From the NCBI RefSeq assembly GCF_936270145.1, contig NZ_OW370537.1, positions 930,001-994,000 on the forward strand: a DNA stretch of 64,000 bases, given 5' to 3'. The position numbers and the translations under genes were made by a program. The DNA is from Wolbachia endosymbiont of Oedothorax gibbosus. GTDB taxonomy: Bacteria; Pseudomonadota; Alphaproteobacteria; Rickettsiales; Anaplasmataceae. Positions 53,009 through 61,808 of the stretch are shown here, piece by piece. Position 1 is the stretch's first letter, and every line of letters begins with the position of its first letter. The notes beneath the pieces were generated by a model. That model was not told where the DNA came from. It did no database searches and was given only the letters and a program-made list of their open reading frames with translations.

Positions 53009-53984
53009 ACCCCAGTTGCGGATTAATCAATATAGTAAAATCTAGAAATACAGGGCTTTTTAGGCTTCATGGAATATGAAACTAATGTGGAAAAGACGTG
53101 CACCAAGAAATTTATTGGAGACCTGTGCCTTGAATGCTCAAGCTCAAGTCTGTCTTTTAGGTAGCCAAAAACTGTTTCAATAATCGACCTTTTTCTTAAA
53201 AAAATCTTTTCTTCAAGTAGCATTAATGTGTTTTTCATACCTTTTTTTACTTTGGTAACGAGTTTTAGTCCTCTATCGAAGAGTTTTGCAAAGAGCTCTT
53301 TCTTTATATAGCCCTTATCACCAAACAAAAGACCAGTCAGTTTTTCAGTTAATTTTGGTACTGGTTTTCTGTCGTCAACGTTACCTTTAGTAAGTGTAAC
53401 TCCTTGAATTTCACCTTTTTCATTAATTACCATATGCAATTTAAAACCAAAAAACCAGCCATATGTAGTCTTTCCAAGCTTTGCCAATCCTTTGAAAACT
53501 TTGTTTCTTGAGATTCTTTTTGGATGGCAAACAGCGATAGATGTTGCATCTATGTACGAAATCCCTGTCATTTTCGACTGCTCACATAGCCATTGCAAAA
53601 GTAATGCTAAATACCATAAAACCCTCGGTTTTAGCCTAATAAATCTACTATATGTTGGCAAATTTTGAAACTCAGATCCATATAGTGCTTTCAAATAATA
53701 TGTATAGAAAGATTTAAAGTCCTCACATCTAGATTGTTGATAAAGTAAAATTATAGTAAGAATTTCAGAATGCGTAATCTCTGGCGTTCTGGTAGGTTTT
53801 TTACTGTTTGGCAGGAGTTTTTCTGCGAAATTTTTGTTTATAGCCTTGCAAAAATCGTCTACAAAGCAAAATAATTCTGTTACATTTTTATTCATGGGTA
53901 ACCTCTCTACTTTTTGATAATATGTTTCCGGAGTTTACCCTATTTCCCTATCTTTTTCACTGACTTCTAATCCGCAACTGGGGT
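53009..53984 (-). mobile_element. IS982-family element, complete (copy 3)
   Basis: 976 bp with the same ends as copy 2, opposite orientation, flanked by 5-bp TCTTA duplications (53004-53008, 53985-53989). Inserted in a dispersed palindromic repeat. Confidence 0.92.
53023..53895 (-). CDS. IS982-family transposase (copy 3)
   Basis: 290 residues identical to copy 2, with all three catalytic blocks (YIDATSIAV, LFGDKGYIK, IIETVFGYLK). Intact. Confidence 0.93.
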   Translation of the reverse strand: MNKNVTELFCFVDDFCKAINKNFAEKLLPNSKKPTRTPEITHSEILTIILLYQQSRCEDFKSFYTYYLKALYGSEFQNLPTYSRFIRLKPRVLWYLALLLQWLCEQSKMTGISYIDATSIAVCHPKRISRNKVFKGLAKLGKTTYGWFFGFKLHMVINEKGEIQGVTLTKGNVDDRKPVPKLTEKLTGLLFGDKGYIKKELFAKLFDRGLKLVTKVKKGMKNTLMLLEEKIFLRKRSIIETVFGYLKDRLELEHSRHRSPINFLVHVFSTLVSYSMKPKKPCISRFYYID

Positions 53985-54048
53985 TCTTAGCCGCTAACAA
54001 GTAGCGGGATCTATCCGCGGCGGTATAGCTATACCTTTTTTCTACTTA
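53985..54048. repeat. Right half of palindromic repeat split by IS982
   Basis: TCTTAGCCGCTAACAAGTAG then CGGGATCTATCCGCGGCGGTA. GCCGCTA...TAGCGG makes a small stem, and CGCGGCGGTAT pairs with ATACCGCCGC at 52988-52997 once the IS is removed, giving a larger nested palindrome. Confidence 0.55.
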
Positions 54049-54057
54049 TACCAACCC

Positions 54058-54591
54058 TCATAAATAACTAGACAAATAATTCACAGAGCAAATGGTTTTG
54101 ATCGAACTTTCCGTAATATCTCGAATAAATTCAGATACAGCATTTTCAAGTAATTTAATAGAGTCATACATCTTGTTCTTTATTATATTTTCCTTTAAAT
54201 GTTGCCAAAATCTTTCCACAGGATTGAGCTCAGGCGAGTACGGCGGCAAATAAATTATGGTGATATTTTCAGGAGTTTTTAAACCTTTAGACCTATGCCA
54301 ACTTGCGCAATCCATGATAAGAAAAGCTTCTCTAGTCCCCAAATCTTTCGACATCTGCTCCAAAAATATGTTCATGCAATCTGTGTTTACATGTGGAGCA
54401 AGTAGGCTAATATCCTCTCCATTCCTGGGATTTACAGCGCTGTAAAGATAGAAGTTTTCTCTTCCGATTTTTACTTTAACTTGTGTTCTTGAGCCCTTTT
54501 TAAACCATCCATGTCCAACTTTTGAGTGCGTTCCAAATCTCGATTCATCGAAAAAAAACCTCCTTTTTCCGGTTCTTTTCCACAATTTCAT
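54058..54591 (-). CDS. IS630 transposase orfB, copy 4
   Basis: 177 residues identical to the other copies with the DDE triad intact. Confidence 0.87.
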   Translation of the reverse strand: MKLWKRTGKRRFFFDESRFGTHSKVGHGWFKKGSRTQVKVKIGRENFYLYSAVNPRNGEDISLLAPHVNTDCMNIFLEQMSKDLGTREAFLIMDCASWHRSKGLKTPENITIIYLPPYSPELNPVERFWQHLKENIIKNKMYDSIKLLENAVSEFIRDITESSIKTICSVNYLSSYL

Positions 54592-55069
54592 TGAGATTTT
54601 TTTTGAACTCCTCTTGTTTGTTTTTGTCTTGTTTATAATGTGCTGGACGAGGTGTGATATATGTAAATCCTAGCTTCTTCATAAGCCTTCTCGCCGTTGA
54701 CTCACTTACTTTGATAGCTAACATTCCTTCAACTATACCTTGCAATTTTTTAGCAGTCAGATTTGCCCCATCTTCTTCTATTACCTCTCTTATTTTTTCC
54801 TTCTTCTCCTCGTTCAGTTTTGGTTTAGGTCCTCGCCCTGGCTGTATTGCAAACCCAATAACACCTTTTTCTTTAAATCTTGCAATCCATTTCATTAATG
54901 TCGTTCTCGTAATTCTATATATTTTAGCAACTTTTGAGATACCATACTCCTTTGCTGATATTATTGCTTGTAACCTTCTTCCTATCTCTCCTCTTATTCC
55001 ATATTTTTTTAATTCTAACTTGCATTGATTATATAGTTCTTCTCCTATTGCTTTACTTTTTCCTGCCAT
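54545..55069 (-). CDS. IS630 transposase orfA, copy 4
   Basis: 174 residues identical to orfA of copies 1 and 3. Start MAGKSKAIGEELYNQC. Ends through the T8 slip site. Confidence 0.85.
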   Translation of the reverse strand: MAGKSKAIGEELYNQCKLELKKYGIRGEIGRRLQAIISAKEYGISKVAKIYRITRTTLMKWIARFKEKGVIGFAIQPGRGPKPKLNEEKKEKIREVIEEDGANLTAKKLQGIVEGMLAIKVSESTARRLMKKLGFTYITPRPAHYKQDKNKQEEFKKNLNEIVEKNRKKEVFFR

Positions 55070-55188
55070 AAACTACATATTTATTCTTTCTAGCCTCAAT
55101 TATTTGTAGTTTTTACTATTTGTCTATCTATTAGTGGAGATTGGTATTAGTTTGGGTTATGCAAGAAGTCTAATGCAGTGAAAATAAA

Positions 55189-56430
55189 TTATTTACCAAG
55201 ATAGAGTTGTCTTGGTCTATAGATCTTAGTTTCTTTATCATTTATCATTTCATACCACTGAGTAACCCAACCAGTGGTTCTTGCAAGTGCAAAAATAGGC
55301 GTGAACATATTTGAGGGAATATCGATAGTATTCATTATTATACCTGAGTAAAAATCAACATTTGGATATAACTTACGCGTGATAAAATACTCATCCTTTA
55401 AAACTATTTCTTCAAGTTTTTTTGCAATTTTGAGCAATTCATTATTTTGTTCTAGTTTACTTAGAACCTCATGACAAGCGTCTTTCAATATCCGCGCGCG
55501 CGGATCATAATTTTTATAAACACGATGTCCAAATCCCATCAATTTAAATGGATCTTTATCATCTTTAGCTTTTTCGATGAATTTATCTATATCTCCACTT
55601 TGCTCTATCTCTTTTAGCATATTTATAACTGCCTCATTAGCTCCACCATGTGCTGGTCCCCAAAGTGTAGCAACTCCTGCAGAGAGGCTTGCAAACAGAT
55701 TAGAACCAGCTGATCCCACCAATCTGACAGCCGCCGTAGAAGCATTCTGTTCATGATCAGCATGGAGAGTAAATATTTTATCCAAAGCTTTTGCAAAAAG
55801 GGCATTATCAACAGCATCGCCAAATATCATCTTTAAGAAATTTTCACTGTAACTTAATTCATTGTTAGCACTTATGAACTCCTGATTGTTGATATGTCTA
55901 TAAATCATTGCAACAATTGCAGGAATTTGCGCTATTGCAGAAATTCCAAAGTCTAGATCTTCACCATTGACATTGTTGCCATGCTTTTCATGGTAAGATG
56001 CTGACAAACTTGCAAAACATGCAACTAAAATCGACATAGGGTGGGCAGTTTGTGGAAATGCTTTAATTACATTTGTAATTTGCTCTGATACTTTGGATAA
56101 CTTGTGTATTTTGAGAAGAAATTTTTTGTGTTGCTCTGAACTGGGTAATTCACCATGGAGCAATAAATAAATCACAGCAGTAAAACTATTATTCTCTGCC
56201 AAATCAGCTATATTATGCCCCCTATATTTAAGCACTCCTTCATCTCCATCAATAAATGTAATCGAAGAAGAACATGAAGCTGTGGAAACAAACCCCGGAT
56301 CATAAGTGAATAATCCTGTCGTCTTATATAAGTCCTTGATATCTAACACGTTAGGACCTATTGTTCCACTTAATATAGGTAACTCGATTTTTAATCCATT
56401 ACTTAGTTCTAATAGCACTTTTTTATCCAT
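55189..56430 (-). CDS. gltA: Citrate synthase
   Basis: 413 residues from ATG 56430 (MDKKVLLELSNGLKIELPIL). A GTG one codon earlier is an alternative. Catalytic blocks: LHADHEQNASTAAVRLVGSA, WGPAHGGANEAV (His), MGFGHRVYKNYDPRARIL (His/Arg) and VDFYSGIIM (Asp). First TCA-cycle step, condensing oxaloacetate with acetyl-CoA. IS630 copy 4 ends 43 bp downstream of its stop and has not damaged it. Confidence 0.96.
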   Translation of the reverse strand: MDKKVLLELSNGLKIELPILSGTIGPNVLDIKDLYKTTGLFTYDPGFVSTASCSSSITFIDGDEGVLKYRGHNIADLAENNSFTAVIYLLLHGELPSSEQHKKFLLKIHKLSKVSEQITNVIKAFPQTAHPMSILVACFASLSASYHEKHGNNVNGEDLDFGISAIAQIPAIVAMIYRHINNQEFISANNELSYSENFLKMIFGDAVDNALFAKALDKIFTLHADHEQNASTAAVRLVGSAGSNLFASLSAGVATLWGPAHGGANEAVINMLKEIEQSGDIDKFIEKAKDDKDPFKLMGFGHRVYKNYDPRARILKDACHEVLSKLEQNNELLKIAKKLEEIVLKDEYFITRKLYPNVDFYSGIIMNTIDIPSNMFTPIFALARTTGWVTQWYEMINDKETKIYRPRQLYLGK

Positions 56431-56501
56431 CACTTAAGCTACTTAAATTTTATACAGAATATACAAATTGAGGAGTATATATTAATACAGTTAACTTTAC
56501 A

Positions 56502-56771
56502 TTAACCGGTCATCAATGCTTTTACTTTTGCATTTAAGCGACTTATTTTACGCGCAGCAGTATTCCTATGAATAACACCTTTATTCACACACTTGTGTAA
56601 ATGAGATTCAGCATTCCGAAATGCCAGAACAACATTTTCTTTGTCGCCAGACTTGATTATATCAACCAAATTTCTAATAGCAGTGCGAGTTTTACTTTTC
56701 CGCATCTTATTTATTAAAGTGCGCTTTGCTATTACCTTTATCATTTTTTTAGCACTCTTATGATTTGCCAT
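56502..56771 (-). CDS. rpsT: 30S ribosomal protein bS20
   Basis: 89 residues, very basic, with ANHKSAKKMIKVIAKRTLIN at the start and KCVNKGVIHRNTAARKISRL near the C-terminus, the conserved bS20 region. Binds 16S rRNA. Single small gene. Confidence 0.95.
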   Translation of the reverse strand: MANHKSAKKMIKVIAKRTLINKMRKSKTRTAIRNLVDIIKSGDKENVVLAFRNAESHLHKCVNKGVIHRNTAARKISRLNAKVKALMTG

Positions 56772-56822
56772 ATATTAATACCTAAAATACTGTACTTTTC
56801 TTTTAATTATAAAGCTTTTTTG

Positions 56823-57548
56823 TTAATTTGCAATATCAGTTTTTTCTATGGTTAATCTACTGCTTCTCTCTTCAATAATTTTTTCTAAATTTTGCAAGAA
56901 TTCATTTTTGTTTAACCCAGGATATATTGGGGGCAATATTTCTATTACTGCCTTTCCGGGATTCTTTCTCAGAGAAAGTATGCTTTTTGGCCAAAACAAA
57001 CCAGTGTTTAAAGCAACTGGTAATACAGGAACAGATAATACGCTATATAAAGCAGCAATACCTGGTTGATATTTTATATTTTGGTTTATAGTCGTTCTTG
57101 TGCCTTCAGGAAATATTATTATGCCTCTATTTTCTTTTATACGCATTTTTGCTAATTTAATGATATGACGCATAGAACTGATACCATCTGAGCGGTTAAT
57201 AAAAATCATTCTGAGCGCCATGAGATGCAAACCAATGAATGGAATCCATTTCAATTCACGTTTTAAAATAAAAACCGCTTTTCTAAATAGTAGTATAAAA
57301 ATAAATGTTTCAAATGGAGATTGGTGTTTAGATGCAATGATAAAAGGTTGCTTAGGAATGTTTTCCATTCCCCTCACTTCATATTTAATGCCACATAATA
57401 AACGCAGCATGAATAATACAACTCTTACCGAACAGACGAGGAAAATAGTCATTATACGCGCAGGGAAGAGAATTACAGGGAGAGTAATTAAAGTATAGAA
57501 TACTTCCCATAATATAAGAAAGAAATTAAACAACAAACTTGAAATCAT
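56823..57548 (-). CDS. plsC: 1-acyl-sn-glycerol-3-phosphate acyltransferase
   Basis: 241 residues from ATG 57548. The frame stays open to a TTG at 57599. N-terminal hydrophobic helix pair, then the acyltransferase motif as ASKHQSPFETF (H-x4-E form common in alphaproteobacteria), FINRSD, IIFPEGTRT (glycerol-phosphate binding) and PVLPVALNTG. Makes phosphatidic acid from lysophosphatidic acid in the inner membrane. Its start lies 57 bp beyond the xerC/D stop, same strand, so it is likely co-transcribed. Confidence 0.93.
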   Translation of the reverse strand: MISSLLFNFFLILWEVFYTLITLPVILFPARIMTIFLVCSVRVVLFMLRLLCGIKYEVRGMENIPKQPFIIASKHQSPFETFIFILLFRKAVFILKRELKWIPFIGLHLMALRMIFINRSDGISSMRHIIKLAKMRIKENRGIIIFPEGTRTTINQNIKYQPGIAALYSVLSVPVLPVALNTGLFWPKSILSLRKNPGKAVIEILPPIYPGLNKNEFLQNLEKIIEERSSRLTIEKTDIAN

Positions 57549-57604
57549 AAACCCACATAAACTTATTTTGAATTTAACTTTACTACGAATTAAAAACAAT
57601 AAGT

Positions 57605-58591
57605 TTAATTATTGATCATCTGAGTAATAGGATGCGAATCAGCTAGTTTGTCCTTTAACTTTTCGTTAGCAATATGAGTATATATTTGTGTTGTAGAAAG
57701 GTTAGTATGGCCAAGAATTTTCTGTATCAACACAATATTTGCCCCGCTATCTAGTAGATGGGTAGCAAAAGAATGCCTAATCACGTGTGGAGAGATCTTA
57801 TTTTCATCAATATTGCATTTTCTTGCTAACTCCTTCATTAATTGACCGACCCTCTGCCTTGTAATTGGTTTATTAGGTTTATCACCTGGGAATAGCCAAT
57901 CGGATTCCTTTTCTTTAGAGATCAGATTATCACGAACTGATAAATAATTTCTAAGGCTCTGTAATGCTTGTTCATTAAAAAGGATTTGCCTCTCTCTATC
58001 ACTTTTTCCTTTTATTATTATATAGCATTCTTTGTTATTACTGTTTATTAAATGTGACACTTCACATAACTTCATATTAATTAGTTCAGAAACACGCATT
58101 CCAGAAGAGTAAAGGATATCTAAAATCGCACATAGCCTTTTACTGCTTATCTCTTTATTCGATTCGCTTGCTGATTTTCTCACTGTGTCCATTAGCAAAA
58201 ATATTTCTTTGACACTTAAATACTTAGGCAAAGGACGAGAAACTTTTGGATTCTTTAATTCAGCATCATTAGCCGGCGCTGGATTAAAATCTATTATTCC
58301 GTCATTAAATAGACACTTATAGAAATTTTTCATAGCGGATATTTTTCTTGATATAGAGCTACTTTTATATTTTTTTTGCGTACATAGAGATTTCACATAG
58401 TCTTTAATATTAGTTTTGTTTGCACCAACCAAGGTAGTGCTGCTTTCCAATAAAAATTCTTCAAACTGATGTAGATCAGAACGATAACTTTCCAAAGTAT
58501 TTTGTGTAGCGGACCTCTCTGAAGCCAAAGCATCTATGTAATATGTTATGTAAAGATTTTCTTTTTTATTTTGCGACTGTTTATTTTTCAT
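57605..58591 (-). CDS. Tyrosine recombinase XerC/XerD
   Basis: 328 residues. N-terminal SAM-like DNA-binding domain, then the integrase core with the R-H-x-x-R-H-Y set: Arg166 in SSGMRVSELI, Lys195 in IIIKGKSDRER, HVIRH at 269-273 (His269, Arg272), His295 in ILGHTNLSTTQIYTH and nucleophile Tyr304. Resolves chromosome dimers at dif. Wolbachia carries two such genes, and I cannot say which this is. The start overlaps the stop of a small upstream gene by 11 bp. Confidence 0.92.
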   Translation of the reverse strand: MKNKQSQNKKENLYITYYIDALASERSATQNTLESYRSDLHQFEEFLLESSTTLVGANKTNIKDYVKSLCTQKKYKSSSISRKISAMKNFYKCLFNDGIIDFNPAPANDAELKNPKVSRPLPKYLSVKEIFLLMDTVRKSASESNKEISSKRLCAILDILYSSGMRVSELINMKLCEVSHLINSNNKECYIIIKGKSDRERQILFNEQALQSLRNYLSVRDNLISKEKESDWLFPGDKPNKPITRQRVGQLMKELARKCNIDENKISPHVIRHSFATHLLDSGANIVLIQKILGHTNLSTTQIYTHIANEKLKDKLADSHPITQMINN

Positions 58592-58751
58592 TATCAGCTC
58601 CTATATTTATTTCTTTAGCTATAATTTGATTGAAAGTGTTTCCTATGTTTCTTATGAGAAAATATGAGATAAATAAGGCATTTATCAATAGAGTGAACAT
58701 CACAAGCTTTTGCTTTAACCTTTTTTTTAAATTTGATCTTACTCTTATCAT
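58581..58751 (-). CDS. Small single-pass membrane protein overlapping xerC/D
   Basis: 56 residues (ATG 58751, TAA 58581-58583): a basic N-terminus MIRVRSNLKKRLKQKL, then one membrane helix (VMFTLLINALFISYFLI), then a short tail (RNIGNTFNQIIAKEINIGA). The stop overlaps the xerC/D start by 11 bp, implying translational coupling. The basic-N, single-helix topology recalls FtsL/DivIC-type division proteins, but it lacks a long coiled coil. Function unknown; the overlap is the main support for coding. Confidence 0.5.
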   Translation of the reverse strand: MIRVRSNLKKRLKQKLVMFTLLINALFISYFLIRNIGNTFNQIIAKEINIGADNEK

Positions 58752-58958
58752 AGTTAAATTATAACGTCAAATCTATAAAAAACACCTTATAAAGTGAGCT
58801 CTACTATAATATAAATACTTCTTAGCTGTATCTATATTTATTATGACATAACATTTATTATAATTCTAACATAGACAAGTGGAGATTTCAATTACGTTAG
58901 TGTTATGGGTGTTAATAAATTTTTAATATACACAATGAGTATTTTACAAAAGAAGGAA

Positions 58959-59594
58959 TCAAATGGCATCTTTTTTTAATAAAGTGCTAATAAAAGGAAC
59001 GGTCACATTTGACCCTATAGATTTATTATCTATCTTCTCTATAATTTTGTCAATGCTATAAAAAGAACGTTCTATTCTTGCTAAAATATAATTAATCACT
59101 TTTAAATCAATTTTTAACTGTTTATCTGAAAATCGCTTTATTAGCATGATTCTTAATAATTCTTCGCTTGCAGGCAAAATTTTTACGCTGATAGTTGATA
59201 ATATTCGAGAACTTAAATCTCTTAGTGTGAAGTTAAGCTTTTTTGGTGAAATTGAAGAAGTGATTAGCAGCCTCTTGTCGTTTTCTTTCATGTAATTGTA
59301 GCAATGTAATAACATTGCTTCATCTTTAATGTTTTGTACGTCTTCTAAAACAAAAGCATCACTATACCTAATCTCGCTTACGAAGTTATTCACATTGATA
59401 AAAATTGCATCGTTTATTGATTGCCAAATATGAGCAAGATGAGTTTTACCGGAGCTTTTAGGTCCAAAAAGAATCAGACATTTCCAAGATAAATCATTAA
59501 CTACCGAATTATACACGTGCTTATTTTCATCTAAGACGATGTAATTTTGCCGACTATAATCAGCTTGATTGTTGTTAAATAAATTTAATTGCAC
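58959..59594 (-). CDS. hdaA: DnaA-related regulatory inactivator (HdaA-like)
   Basis: 211 residues, an AAA+ protein related to DnaA but without the DNA-binding domain IV. Walker A LFGPKSSGKTHLAHIW (~42-57), Walker B region AFVLEDVQNI, sensor-1 LLITSSISPK and SSRILS. It would promote ATP hydrolysis by DnaA with the sliding clamp. The N-terminal QLNLF motif (2-6) matches the clamp-binding motif of Hda. Next to a PerM-type gene, a common alphaproteobacterial pairing. Confidence 0.87.
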   Translation of the reverse strand: MQLNLFNNNQADYSRQNYIVLDENKHVYNSVVNDLSWKCLILFGPKSSGKTHLAHIWQSINDAIFINVNNFVSEIRYSDAFVLEDVQNIKDEAMLLHCYNYMKENDKRLLITSSISPKKLNFTLRDLSSRILSTISVKILPASEELLRIMLIKRFSDKQLKIDLKVINYILARIERSFYSIDKIIEKIDNKSIGSNVTVPFISTLLKKDAI

Positions 59595-59723
59595 GTTAAG
59601 CCTCTTACATAACCTCTTTCTGGTAGTAATTTTTGCGCAGAAATTTACTTACGCTCCTCAAATATGTCAGGTATTCTGGGCTCATTTCTCCTCTTATCAT
59701 AAATTGATTATGCAAAAGGTCTG

Positions 59724-60788
59724 TTAACCGTTTTTATAAAGCTCACTTTTAAAATATTTATTGATTGCATATTCTACTGATACATTGAACATTGCTATTA
59801 TTGGAATAAAAAGTAATATACCTATAAATCCAAAATATGAAGCGCATATAGTAATTCCCAGAATAATTACAGTTGGATGTATATGAACTTTTTTTCCTAT
59901 TAATAAAGGAACTAATATGTTTGAATCTATTAATTGTCCAACACCAAATAATAGCAAAACAGCAGCACTTTCAAACCATCCACTAAATTGAGTGATAGCG
60001 CTCAAGAACCCAATAATGGTATATAATAATGGCCCTATGTAAGGTATGAACGTTAATATTCCTGATAAAATTCCAATAACAATAGAGTGTTTCAATCCGA
60101 TTATGCTCAGGCTCACAGAGTAAAAGACCATCATGACAATACATACATTTACCTGCCCCTTTAGATAACTAGATATAATGAAATCCACTTTGAAAAAATA
60201 ATCTGCAATTTTTCCCCTGTAAGGAATAGGGATTAATTTATTAGCTTTTTCTATAATTAAAGGCCAATCACGTAATATATAGAAAAACACTACAGGAGTA
60301 ATCACCATTAATGATACCGTGTTAAAGCTTGAACTTAACACTTGGATTATAAAGTTACTAGCAATATCAAGAGCATTCATGAAATAAGATACATAGTCGC
60401 TGTAATTTTCTGCTAGATTTTTAGATAAGTGATCAAATAAGCTATCCTCGATTTCTATATTAAGAAACTCTAATACAGAGGGGATTACTTTAAGCTTTAA
60501 TGAAGGCATTTTACTCACTAAGAAGTTTAATATTGAGGTAATTTGAACATATATAATAGGTAAAACATATGTTACAACTAGTATAAAAGCTATTAATAAA
60601 ACAAGTATTATAAAAATTACAGAACATAAACGCGGTATTCTATACTTTTCAAACTTGACTACTAGCGGATTAAACAAATATGCAATAACAATAGATATTA
60701 AACATGGAAAAATCATAGGACGCATCAGGAATAACATCCCTATTATAAAAAGCAGTGTAAAACAAATAGTTATATGGCGTTTTTGCAT
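59724..60788 (-). CDS. AI-2E/PerM-family membrane transporter
   Basis: 354 residues with about eight transmembrane helices. Typical PerM blocks: IVIAYLFNPLVVKFEKYRIP near the N-terminus, GILSGILTFIPYIGPLLYTI (~225-245), and IDSNILVPLLIGKKVHIHPT (~290-310). The family includes AI-2 exporters and Na+/H+ or unassigned exporters; substrate unknown. It lies 129 bp upstream of hdaA on the same strand. Confidence 0.87.
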   Translation of the reverse strand: MQKRHITICFTLLFIIGMLFLMRPMIFPCLISIVIAYLFNPLVVKFEKYRIPRLCSVIFIILVLLIAFILVVTYVLPIIYVQITSILNFLVSKMPSLKLKVIPSVLEFLNIEIEDSLFDHLSKNLAENYSDYVSYFMNALDIASNFIIQVLSSSFNTVSLMVITPVVFFYILRDWPLIIEKANKLIPIPYRGKIADYFFKVDFIISSYLKGQVNVCIVMMVFYSVSLSIIGLKHSIVIGILSGILTFIPYIGPLLYTIIGFLSAITQFSGWFESAAVLLLFGVGQLIDSNILVPLLIGKKVHIHPTVIILGITICASYFGFIGILLFIPIIAMFNVSVEYAINKYFKSELYKNG

Positions 60789-60837
60789 GGGCTTAGCATA
60801 ACTAATTTACTGAAAAATATACAGTTTATTGTAAATA

Positions 60838-61722
60838 CTATCTATTCATTGTTTTATTAAGTATTAGATCAGTAAAATTTTTACCCAATTCTTGACTGAT
60901 TAAAACTTTGTTATGTGAGTCCCTAGATTTTTGCAAATTAACGATTTTGATAAATTTTTCACATATCAATTTATCATTTTCTATTGCATGTGCCAATTGT
61001 GCAGGTTGCGGTATTAAGTAATCTCCTTCGCTATTGATAACTATTACTGGCATATTCAATTTTCCCTCATCTCGCAACTTTCGTATATCGTTCACTAGAT
61101 CAAAATCTAGATTTAAAGCCTTTAGCAATTTTTTAAAAATGGATGAGGGTAACATACTTAAAATTTTTGCTTGAGGGATCGGGAAATGCCCTATTGCTAC
61201 ATGAAAAGAGCTGAAAGTGCTAGCAAAAATAACACCTCTAAATTTAACGTTTCTGTCTGCAAAGTGTTTCAAAACTGCCGATGCAACTGCTCCTCCAAAG
61301 GAATGGCCAAAAAGTATAATGTTTTCAGGCTTCACACCCTTGTCCATTAATTCATTGATTTTTTCTATCGAGGGCTTAAGCAAACTTTGATCTCTATTTA
61401 TAAAGGGAATAGAAATAAGCATTACGGATAAAAAAATGCAAGTTAGAGCAGCTAAGCTTGCTAAACCAACTACTCCAGCTGTTATGGGGCTTATAAGTAG
61501 TAATATTGCAATGGGCACTGATACAGATGCCACGAGGAACAAAAAGCTAACTACAGCATAAGTGATGTAGTTCTGAAATGTGCTTGGATATTTATGTGCA
61601 TGGCTATTATTTGATCCATTTAAACCTTGTACATAATTGTGAACACTTTTATAGTTATCCCCTATTCCATGAAAGAATATAAGGTGTATCTCATTTTCTT
61701 TATTATACTTAGTAATGTGCAT
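60838..61722 (-). CDS. Alpha/beta hydrolase-like protein with two membrane helices
   Basis: 294 residues. Hydrolase start IHLIFFHGIGDNYKSVHNYV (~12-31), then two or three hydrophobic helices inserted (YAVVSFLFLVASVSVPIAIL and VVGLASLAALTCIFLSVMLI). The nucleophile elbow is NIILFGHSFGGAVASAV (Ser ~147). A possible acid is in NSEGDYLIPQ and a possible His in RDSHNKVLI. Membrane-tethered esterase or thioesterase of unknown substrate; not a recognised enzyme. Confidence 0.7.
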   Translation of the reverse strand: MHITKYNKENEIHLIFFHGIGDNYKSVHNYVQGLNGSNNSHAHKYPSTFQNYITYAVVSFLFLVASVSVPIAILLLISPITAGVVGLASLAALTCIFLSVMLISIPFINRDQSLLKPSIEKINELMDKGVKPENIILFGHSFGGAVASAVLKHFADRNVKFRGVIFASTFSSFHVAIGHFPIPQAKILSMLPSSIFKKLLKALNLDFDLVNDIRKLRDEGKLNMPVIVINSEGDYLIPQPAQLAHAIENDKLICEKFIKIVNLQKSRDSHNKVLISQELGKNFTDLILNKTMNR

Positions 61723-61808
61723 TCTAGCATCGTATTATATCTTAATTAATATGATACACTCTTTTTTTTAAACTGTAAACAACTTGTTACTATACACTTA
61801 CGCTGAAA

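Larger units (their letters stand above)
54049..55146 (-). mobile_element. IS630-family element, copy 4 (intact)
   Basis: 1098 bp, same ends as copies 1-3, flanked by TTA duplications (54046-54048 and 55147-55149). Both frames are intact. Confidence 0.93.
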
